NCBI GenBank assembly: GCA_002842195.1
Contig: PHCL01000011.1
Coordinates: 1 to 11,330, forward strand
DNA length: 11,330 bases
Reading direction: 5' to 3'
Source of the DNA: Betaproteobacteria bacterium HGW-Betaproteobacteria-20
Lineage (GTDB): Bacteria > Pseudomonadota > Gammaproteobacteria > Burkholderiales > Methylophilaceae
Below the pieces are notes generated by a model. That model saw only the letters and a list, made by a program, of their open reading frames with translations, did not search any database and was not told the DNA's origin. The position numbers were made by a program, and so were the translations under genes. This document shows, piece after piece, positions 6,666 through 11,330 of this stretch. Numbering within the stretch: position 1 is the first letter of the stretch; every line of letters starts with the position of its first letter.

Positions 6666-6736
6666 CTTGTGATTTCCTCCCCTAGAGTCACAAGTCTTAG
6701 AGGTTGCCCTGATAAATTTAGGGCAACCTTTTTTTT
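6666..6736 (+). ncRNA. Candidate 3'-UTR small RNA: C-rich-loop hairpin plus terminator
   Basis: The hairpin CTTGTGA (6666-6672)/TCACAAG (6688-6694) exposes a 15-nt loop containing TTTCCTCCCC. It is followed by a 6-nt linker and a perfect 10-bp terminator hairpin with eight T residues. A C-rich anti-Shine-Dalgarno loop ahead of an intrinsic terminator is the layout of several Hfq- or ProQ-linked regulatory RNAs, such as the CcsR/cuckoo type of alphaproteobacteria. I see no convincing promoter between 6605 and 6660, so it would most likely be processed from the EF-hand mRNA. This is inferred from structure only. Confidence 0.45.
6701..6736 (+). terminator. Strong intrinsic terminator of the EF-hand transcript
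   Basis: AGGTTGCCCT (6701-6710) and AGGGCAACCT (6720-6729) form a perfect 10-bp stem with a 9-nt loop, followed by T residues up to 6736 (eight in a row from 6729). Confidence 0.93.
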
Positions 6737-6753
6737 GTGGTTGTTCACCACAA
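6735..6753. other. Short perfect hairpin after the terminator
   Basis: TTGTGGT (6735-6741) and ACCACAA (6747-6753) pair perfectly around a 5-nt loop, overlapping the end of the T-run. It may be a second structure at the convergent EF-hand/orn junction. The stretch 6754-6846 shows nothing I can name. Confidence 0.4.
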
Positions 6754-6846
6754 GTGGTTACTTGAGTCTTTTGAACGGTCTCTTTGAACGAAGTTGTTTT
6801 ATTGTTAAACCCAGATTTCCATTAGAACCTAAAAACTCAAACTCCC

Positions 6847-6922
6847 GTCATGCTGAGCATAGCGAAGCATCCAGTAGCATCGCTTCAAAAACCTCTGGAT
6901 GCTTCGCTATGCTCAGCATGAC
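6847..6922. repeat. Palindromic intergenic repeat, perfect 28-bp arms
   Basis: The left arm (6847-6874, beginning GTCATGCTGAGCATAGCGAA) is exactly complementary to the right arm (6895-6922), with 20 bp between. The core GCTGAGC-N4-CGAAGC resembles the REP-like units at 5879-5964 and 10668-10732. It lies between convergent genes (EF-hand gene and orn), where it may form a long hairpin in orn read-through RNA. Confidence 0.9.
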
Positions 6923-6975
6923 AGATTTGATATTTTTGTTAAAAATAGTACCGTTTTTTGATTTATGCAAGGGCT

Positions 6976-7575
6976 CTACTTAACAATAAAATGCTCGCGA
7001 TAGTATTTTAATTCATCAATGGATTCGTAAATATCTGCCAACGCTTCATGTTTGCTGGCTTTTTTAAAGCCTGAGTAAATTTCAGGTTTCCAGCGTCGTG
7101 CCAGTTCTTTAAACACGCTCACATCCAGATTGCGATAATGAAAATAGCTTTCCAGATCCGGCATATAACGTGCCATAAAGCGTCTATCCTGGCAGATTGA
7201 GTTGCCACACATGGGCGATTTTCCTGAGGGCACAAACTGCTTCAAAAATTCTATCATTTGCAGCGTAGCCGTGGCCTCATCCAGCTTAGAAGCCTTTACT
7301 TTCTCAATCAGGCCAGAACGGCCATGTGCGCCTTTGTTCCAGGCATCCATGCCGTCCAGCACGGCATCAGTTTGATGTATCACAAACACGGGTGATTCAC
7401 CCAGCACATTTAATTCAGCATCGGTTACTACCGCAGCCAGTTCTAAAATACGGTCTGAGTCTGGCAACAGGCCGCTCATTTCCATATCCAGCCAAATTAA
7501 ATTATTCTGGTTAGTTGTATTATTCTGCGTCGTTAAATTGTTTTGATTAGTACCGTTTGTCGCTTCTGCCATCAT
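6976..7575 (-). CDS. orn: Oligoribonuclease (3'-5' exoribonuclease for nanoRNA)
   Basis: Degrades 2-5 nt RNA fragments and pGpG to mononucleotides, the last step of RNA decay and of cyclic-di-GMP breakdown. From ATG 7575 it is 199 aa. The DEDDh exonuclease residues are all present: D30 and E32 in [10 protein letters not shown]130 in NSICQDRRF, and H176 and D181 in KHEALADI. The frame stays open to 7650, but family members start shortly before the first catalytic strand. ATG 7575 (or the adjacent ATG 7572) has a weak GGA six to eight bases ahead. Even so, residues 7-25 form an unusual Asn/Gln/Thr-rich stretch between the start and the domain. The gene is divergent from the M48 protease gene. 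A TATAAT on the minus strand at 7657-7662 lacks a good -35, so the promoter is uncertain. Confidence 0.95.
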   Translation of the reverse strand: MMAEATNGTNQNNLTTQNNTTNQNNLIWLDMEMSGLLPDSDRILELAAVVTDAELNVLGESPVFVIHQTDAVLDGMDAWNKGAHGRSGLIEKVKASKLDEATATLQMIEFLKQFVPSGKSPMCGNSICQDRRFMARYMPDLESYFHYRNLDVSVFKELARRWKPEIYSGFKKASKHEALADIYESIDELKYYREHFIVK

Positions 7576-7682
7576 GATTTCCATTAAAATATAAGTAATA
7601 AAGCCGGCTTTATAGAAATTTGGCGAACCAATTCCATAAAAATGCTTCACAATGTCATTATATTAACCGAACTAGATTAAAT

Positions 7683-8933
7683 ATGCCCTCAACTCTCACG
7701 ATTGTTTTCATCAGTTTACTCATTGCTACCACGTTGGTTCGCATCTGGCTTGGTCGCAGGCACATTGCCTATGTGCAAACAAATCGCCGGCAGGTACCTG
7801 CGGCTTTTAGCGGAAGCATCAGCCTGGACGCACACCAAAAAGCGGCTGATTACACCACCGCCAAGTCTGAATTATCATTGATAGAAGTGATAGTACAAGT
7901 GGCGCTGCTGGCTGTGTTAACGCTGGGTGGCGGGTTACAGTGGATAGACGATAGCTGGCGCAACGTGTTACCCGCGCAGGAAATTATTCGCGGCGCACTG
8001 GTCATCGTCAGCGCCATGCTGGTCAGCAGTTTTATCGATTTGCCTTTTGACTATTACAAAACCTTTGTAGTCGATGAAAAATTCGGTTTTAATAAAATGA
8101 CACCGGCCATGTTTGTCAGTGACTTAATCAAGCACAGCCTGGTAGGCATTGCGCTGGGTGCGCCTATTCTGTTTGCGGCTTTATGGCTGATGCAGGGCGC
8201 CGGCCAATACTGGTGGCTCTATCTGTGGCTGGTCTGGAGTGTATTTAATCTCCTCATGCTAGCGGTTTACCCAACATTTATTGCGCCTTTATTCAACAAA
8301 TTTGTACCCTTAAAAGATGAAAACTTGAAACAGCGCATCGAGACATTACTCACCAAATGCGGCTTTAAATCTCAAGGGCTATTTGTGATGGATGGCTCTG
8401 CGCGCAGCAGTCACGGCAACGCCTACTTCACCGGCTTTGGCGCTTCAAAACGCGTGGTGTTTTTCGATACCTTGCTTGAACGGTTAAACGCCGACGAAAT
8501 TGAAGCGGTTTTAGCACACGAACTTGGCCACTTTAAACATCATCATGTGATTAAACGTATCGCGCTCATGTTTACTGTAAGCTTTTTAGGCTTGGCTTTA
8601 TTAGGCTGGCTAATCAACCAACCCTGGTTTTATACCGGTCTCGGCGTTGCGCAGGCCAGCAACTATATGGCTTTGATTTTATTTTTATTGGTGTCACCGA
8701 TATTTTTGTTTTTGCTTCGCCCGGTAATGGCAAGTTACTCGCGTAAAAATGAATTTGAAGCAGATGATTACGCGGCCAATCACGCCAGCGCAAAAAGCTT
8801 AGTTGAAGCACTGGTAAAACTGTATCGTGATAATGCCTCTACGCTCACGCCAGACCCATTACACTCCGCCTTTTATGACTCGCATCCGCCAGCCAGTATC
8901 AGAATTTCTAAATTAGCCAGTTATTCCAGTTAG
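7683..8933 (+). CDS. M48 family (Ste24/CAAX prenyl protease 1-like) membrane metalloprotease
   Basis: 416 aa from ATG 7683. This is a multi-pass membrane zinc protease of the Ste24 type, probably in the inner membrane. Hydrophobic segments lie at about residues 3-23, 68-84, 103-121, 151-171, 178-199, 291-311 and 327-351. The zinc motif is HELGH (279-283), with the third ligand E357 in NEFEAD. Other family blocks are LPFDYYKTFVVDEKFGFNK, MDGSARSSHGNAYFTGFG before the active site, and DSHPPASIRI near the end. The frame extends upstream to a TTG at 7620, but that would prepend a polar stretch before the first membrane helix, so ATG 7683 is preferred; no strong Shine-Dalgarno is visible. Bacteria lack protein prenylation, so the role is more likely membrane protein quality control (compare HtpX). 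A strong terminator follows. Confidence 0.93.
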   Translation: MPSTLTIVFISLLIATTLVRIWLGRRHIAYVQTNRRQVPAAFSGSISLDAHQKAADYTTAKSELSLIEVIVQVALLAVLTLGGGLQWIDDSWRNVLPAQEIIRGALVIVSAMLVSSFIDLPFDYYKTFVVDEKFGFNKMTPAMFVSDLIKHSLVGIALGAPILFAALWLMQGAGQYWWLYLWLVWSVFNLLMLAVYPTFIAPLFNKFVPLKDENLKQRIETLLTKCGFKSQGLFVMDGSARSSHGNAYFTGFGASKRVVFFDTLLERLNADEIEAVLAHELGHFKHHHVIKRIALMFTVSFLGLALLGWLINQPWFYTGLGVAQASNYMALILFLLVSPIFLFLLRPVMASYSRKNEFEADDYAANHASAKSLVEALVKLYRDNASTLTPDPLHSAFYDSHPPASIRISKLASYSS

Positions 8934-8978
8934 TGTATTTTATTTAACATACTCTGGTTAGCGTATACTGGTTAATTC

Positions 8979-9061
8979 GCATGCCTTCGGTGGTGCTGGT
9001 CTGCGAGCCTTGCTGATAGCGGCTCGCAGACCAGTGTTTTTTGCTCGTGAAATTTATAGGG
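8979..9061 (+). repeat. Copy B of the terminator-bearing intergenic repeat
   Basis: This is the partner of 1714-1780: GCATGCCT, inner stem GAGCC/GGCTC with an 11-nt loop, CAGTGTTTTT, CTCGTG and AGGG in the same order and spacing. It differs mainly by a longer outer stem, giving 83 bp against 67 bp. It lies between the M48 protease gene and rsgA. Confidence 0.6.
8996..9042 (+). terminator. Strong intrinsic terminator after the M48 protease gene
   Basis: CTGGTCTGCGAGCC (8996-9009) and GGCTCGCAGACCAG (9021-9034) form a perfect 14-bp stem with an 11-nt loop, followed by TG and six T residues (9037-9042). Confidence 0.92.
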
Positions 9062-9065
9062 CATA

Positions 9066-9131
9066 TTTGAAGTAATTTAAATTTGAAATAACTTAAATTT
9101 AAAGTAACTTAAAAACGAAACCTAACTTAAA
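9066..9131. repeat. 16-bp AT-rich tandem repeat upstream of rsgA
   Basis: Three exact-length units, TTTGAAGTAATTTAAA (9066), TTTGAAATAACTTAAA (9082) and TTTAAAGTAACTTAAA (9098), differ at one to three positions. A degenerate fourth (9114-9131) ends in the same AACTTAAA. The array ends 21 bp before the rsgA start, so it occupies the promoter position. Confidence 0.8.
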
Positions 9132-9152
9132 CTTATTGAATAACACACACAT

Positions 9153-10055
9153 TTGCAAACTCAACACTCAACCGGCACACAAAATAAAACACCCTTGCAA
9201 GGCACCGTTGTGGCGGCTTATGGCAAGCGTTTTCAGGTTGAGTTAGCTGACAAAAAACGCATCAGTTGCGTCACGCGCGGCAAAAAAACTGATTTAGCCT
9301 GCGGCGATGTAGTCACCATCAAACTCACGGATAAACATGAAGGCGTAATAGAAACCACCCTGCCACGCAAAACCCTGCTGTACCGCAGCAACGCCTTTAA
9401 AAGCAAAATGCTGGCAGCCAACGTGTCGCAAATTATTATCGTGCTGGCCACCCAGCCAAGTTTTTATGAAGCGCTGTTAAATCGTTGCCTGATTGCCGCT
9501 GAAGCCGCCAATATTAAAGCGTTGATTGTGCTGAATAAGTGTGACTTAGCCGATAACGATAATGCCAGACAGAAATTAACCTTATATGCCAATCTTGGTT
9601 ACCAGGTACTGTCGCTTTCCGCCACAGAAGATATTTCTACGCTCAGGCCCTATCTGCAAGGTGAGGCGAGTATTTTAGTAGGTCAGTCCGGCATGGGTAA
9701 ATCGACCATCATCAATGCATTATTGCCAGATGAAGACGTGCGCACGCGTGAAGTAAGCCACGTGTTAGATAGCGGCAAGCACACCACCACTGCCGCGCAT
9801 TTATATCATCTTGATGCGCAAAGCCAGTTGATAGACTCACCAGGCTTGCAGGAGTTTGGCTTGCACCATTTAAGCACAGATGAACTTGAACATGCCTTTA
9901 TTGAATTCAGGCCGTTTTTAGGCAAATGCAGGTTCAATAACTGCAAACATCTGCAAGAGCCGGATTGCGCGATTAAAGATGCAGTGGCCGCCAATAAAAT
10001 CAGTGCTGAAAGATTAGCGATATATACAATGTTGCGCACAGAAATATCGCATTAA
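9153..10055 (+). CDS. rsgA: Small ribosomal subunit biogenesis GTPase RsgA (YjeQ)
   Basis: Circularly permuted GTPase that checks late 30S subunit maturation. It is 300 aa. The OB fold is at the N-terminus (from [11 protein letters not shown] to about residue 73, containing [12 protein letters not shown]). The G motifs come in permuted order: G4 NKCD (128-131), G5 LSAT, G1 GQSGMGKST (177-185), G3 DSPG (228-231). The C-terminal zinc knuckle has C259, C264, H266 and C272 in [14 protein letters not shown]. The TTG at 9153 is the only start after an in-frame stop (9141-9143) that keeps the whole OB fold; there is no clear Shine-Dalgarno, so the start is less certain than the gene. The 3' end overlaps the ispF stop by four bases on the opposite strand. 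A tandem repeat lies just upstream. Confidence 0.95.
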   Translation: MQTQHSTGTQNKTPLQGTVVAAYGKRFQVELADKKRISCVTRGKKTDLACGDVVTIKLTDKHEGVIETTLPRKTLLYRSNAFKSKMLAANVSQIIIVLATQPSFYEALLNRCLIAAEAANIKALIVLNKCDLADNDNARQKLTLYANLGYQVLSLSATEDISTLRPYLQGEASILVGQSGMGKSTIINALLPDEDVRTREVSHVLDSGKHTTTAAHLYHLDAQSQLIDSPGLQEFGLHHLSTDELEHAFIEFRPFLGKCRFNNCKHLQEPDCAIKDAVAANKISAERLAIYTMLRTEISH

Positions 10056-10546
10056 CACGCAACGGTGTTGATCAAGCAAACCGCCTCTGCCGCAATGCCC
10101 TCGCCACGACCGGTAAAACCAAGCTTCTCGGTAGTGGTGGCTTTAACATTGATTTGCGAAACATCCACATTGCAATCAGCCGCGATATTGGCGCACATTT
10201 GTGCAGTATGTGGCGAGAGTTTCGGCGCTTCGCAAATAACCGTTGCATCTATGTTGCTGACGACGTAATTTTTAGTATTAAGCAATGCAATGACATGACG
10301 CAGCAACTGCCGCGAATCTGCCCCCTTAAACTGCGCATCATTTGGTGGAAAATGCTTGCCGATATCGCCCAGTGCCGCCGCGCCGAGTAAAGCATCACAA
10401 ATCGCGTGCAGCAAAACATCGGCATCGGAATGACCATCCAAGCCTTTTTCATGCGCGATTTCCACCCCGCCAATGATACATTTTCGGCCAATCACCAGCA
10501 CATGCACATCAAACCCGTGACCAATTCTAATTGTCATATTTTTCAT
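10052..10546 (-). CDS. ispF: 2-C-methyl-D-erythritol 2,4-cyclodiphosphate synthase
   Basis: Fifth enzyme of the MEP isoprenoid pathway, making MEcPP with loss of CMP. It is 164 aa, the usual length. RIGHGFDVH carries the metal ligands D (GFD) and H (DVH). [26 protein letters not shown] is the central family block with the third metal-binding His (written here in parts: [10 protein letters not shown], then [10 protein letters not shown]). [20 protein letters not shown] is the C-terminal substrate motif. The start at 10546 has an AGAG just ahead; an in-frame ATG at 10537 is an alternative. The gene normally adjoins ispD, which lies upstream on the same strand, but 247 bp of repeats separate them. 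A sigma-70-like promoter in that gap (10568-10596) would give independent expression. Confidence 0.97.
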   Translation of the reverse strand: MKNMTIRIGHGFDVHVLVIGRKCIIGGVEIAHEKGLDGHSDADVLLHAICDALLGAAALGDIGKHFPPNDAQFKGADSRQLLRHVIALLNTKNYVVSNIDATVICEAPKLSPHTAQMCANIAADCNVDVSQINVKATTTEKLGFTGRGEGIAAEAVCLINTVAC

Positions 10547-10567
10547 CTACTCTGGTTAAAACCTTTG

Positions 10568-10596
10568 TATATATTTTTTTAGATTTTAAAACTCAA
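10568..10596 (-). promoter_or_regulatory. Likely sigma-70 promoter of ispF
   Basis: On the minus strand, TTGAGT (10596-10591), a 17-bp A/T-rich spacer, then TATATA (10573-10568). Each hexamer matches 4 of 6 consensus bases. The start would be near 10561, about 15 bases before the ispF ATG. Confidence 0.5.
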
Positions 10597-10600
10597 CGCT

Positions 10601-10680
10601 TTGCCAACCGCTCCCTGAGCCTACCAACCGTTCCCTGAGCCTACCAACCGTTCCCTGAACCTACCAACCGTTCCCTGAGC
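10601..10680. repeat. Four tandem 20-bp units ending in a palindrome arm
   Basis: CTACCAACCGTTCCCTGAGC at 10621 and 10661; 10641 has one change (GAAC), and the first copy at 10601 has three differences. The period is exactly 20 bp, and the last unit supplies most of the left arm of the palindrome at 10668-10732. Confidence 0.92.
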
Positions 10681-10732
10681 TTGTCGAAGGGATAACTCTA
10701 ATTAAGCGCCCTTCGACAAGCTCAGGGAACGG
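10668..10732. repeat. REP-like palindrome with perfect 24-bp arms between ispD and ispF
   Basis: The left arm (10668-10691, beginning CCGTTCCCTGAGCTTGTCGA) is exactly complementary to the right arm (10709-10732), with a 17-bp spacer. It belongs to the same family as 5879-5964. The bases 10733-10793, up to the ispD stop, show only further G/A-rich fragments and no gene. Confidence 0.93.
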
Positions 10733-10793
10733 CTTCTAGCAGCCAAGAAAACGACTTCAAGCAGTAAAGGCAACGGCTTGAGTAAAATATCGA

Positions 10794-11330
10794 TTATTTA
10801 ATAATTTCGCGCAATGGCCTCTGGTTAAATAAAGCGGAAAGCACCGCCAAATCTTGCGGGTAAGTTACTTTAAGGTTACACAACTCACCCGTAACGAGTT
10901 TTGGTTTTAAACCTAAGGCCTCAACCGCTTCGGCTTCATCGGTCGGCGTGCCGGCAAATTCCGTAAGCGCTTTTTTCAGGGTGGCATATTTAAACATTTG
11001 CGGCGTTTGCGCTTGCCATAAATCTGCACGCGGCACCGTGGCTGATACGCGCTGCTGTGTATCAGCACGCTTTAAAGTATCTGCCACAGGCAACGCCAGC
11101 AAACCGCCCACCTCATCATTTTCCAGTGTGCTGATTAACTGGTTCAAAAGCAGATTGCTCAAACCGGGCCGGGCCGCATCATGCACCAGAATCCAATCAT
11201 CCGCGTCTACCTGCGCGGTGATGGCATTCAAGGCATTTAATACAGTCTCTGCCCGGGTATCACCACCGCAATAATGCACTTGTACTTTACTGCCTGGATT
11301 TTTGCCGCTTAAACTAAGGCCGGCGCTACG
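10794..11330 (-). CDS. ispD: 2-C-methyl-D-erythritol 4-phosphate cytidylyltransferase (N-terminus outside window)
   Basis: Third enzyme of the MEP pathway, coupling MEP with CTP to give CDP-ME, upstream of IspF. The frame is open from the right edge of the window to the TAA at 10794-10796, giving 178 C-terminal residues; the start and the CTP-binding glycine-rich N-terminus lie beyond 11330. A GTG at 11279 is internal: the upstream codons continue a normal IspD sequence (SGKNPGSKVQV). Motifs: GGDTRAETVLNAL, VHDAARPGLS (substrate binding), PRADLWQAQTPQMF with the family Arg, DEAEAVEALG, and KVTYPQDLAV with the conserved Lys. It is on the same strand as ispF, so the pair is an interrupted ispDF unit. 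Confidence 0.95.
   Translation of the reverse strand, partial: RSAGLSLSGKNPGSKVQVHYCGGDTRAETVLNALNAITAQVDADDWILVHDAARPGLSNLLLNQLISTLENDEVGGLLALPVADTLKRADTQQRVSATVPRADLWQAQTPQMFKYATLKKALTEFAGTPTDEAEAVEALGLKPKLVTGELCNLKVTYPQDLAVLSALFNQRPLREIIK

Noticed and set aside
6654..6983. Frame of 109 codons across the 3'-UTR hairpin, terminator and palindrome
   Set aside because: It starts at a non-ATG codon, runs through an intrinsic terminator and a perfect palindrome, and shows no protein-like composition.
8979..9061. Riboswitch or attenuator ahead of rsgA
   Set aside because: The perfect 14-bp stem plus T-run directly after the M48 gene, with the rsgA start 110 bp further on and no competing stem seen, is explained by simple termination.
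8950..10558. TACTCTGGTTA occurring at both 8950 and 10548
   Set aside because: An 11-base match between two sites is expected by chance in a window of this size, and the flanks do not match.
10601..10680. CRISPR-like array
   Set aside because: The 20-bp units are directly adjacent with no spacers, so this is a tandem repeat derived from a REP arm.

Overview
The window looks like chromosomal DNA of a betaproteobacterium. The moderate GC content, a GlrK/QseG/GlrR operon, and housekeeping genes in the order orn, M48 peptidase, rsgA, ispF, ispD suggest the Methylophilaceae (Methylotenera or Methylophilus type). This placement is inferred from protein flavour and gene order; no 16S or other marker is present.

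Layout. 1-1650: the end of a molybdate ABC transporter operon (modB partial, modC). 1651-1861: an intergenic stretch with a terminator-type hairpin that has a sibling at 8996-9042. 1862-2353 (minus): folA, possibly leaderless. 2402-5824: a tightly coupled three-gene operon encoding a GlrK-like sensor kinase, a QseG-like lipoprotein and a GlrR-like sigma-54 activator, in the same order as in enterobacteria. 5825-6214: a 153-bp MITE-like element (5841-5993) with terminal inverted repeats and a 5-bp target duplication, followed by an ordered regulatory region. 6215-6604: a secreted EF-hand protein. 6605-6975: a C-rich-loop hairpin followed by a strong terminator (candidate 3'-UTR small RNA), then a perfect 28-bp-arm palindrome. 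6976-7575 (minus): orn. 7683-8933: a Ste24-type M48 membrane protease. 9153-10055: rsgA. 10052-10546 (minus): ispF, sharing stop-codon bases with rsgA. 10547-10793: tandem 20-bp repeats running into a perfect 24-bp-arm palindrome. 10794-11330 (minus): ispD, cut by the window edge.

How the parts fit. The most interesting signal is directly downstream of glrR. Two dyads match the TGTC-N10-GACA operator known for enterobacterial GlrR (one perfect, one with a single change). They are followed by a perfect IHF consensus and then a near-perfect -24/-12 sigma-54 promoter, leading into a gene with a good ribosome binding site for a periplasmic two-EF-hand protein. This reproduces the architecture of the enterobacterial glmY promoter, but the product is a calcium-binding-type protein. 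The transcript would end in a hairpin whose loop carries an anti-Shine-Dalgarno-like C-rich stretch plus an intrinsic terminator. I infer a local circuit: envelope signal, GlrK/QseG, GlrR, sigma-54 promoter, EF-hand mRNA and possibly a 3'-derived regulatory RNA.

Three palindromic elements, all intergenic, share the core CTGA-(R)C-N4-CGAAG. They look like REP/RAYT-type dispersed repeats. One lies inside the MITE-like element and one separates ispD from ispF.
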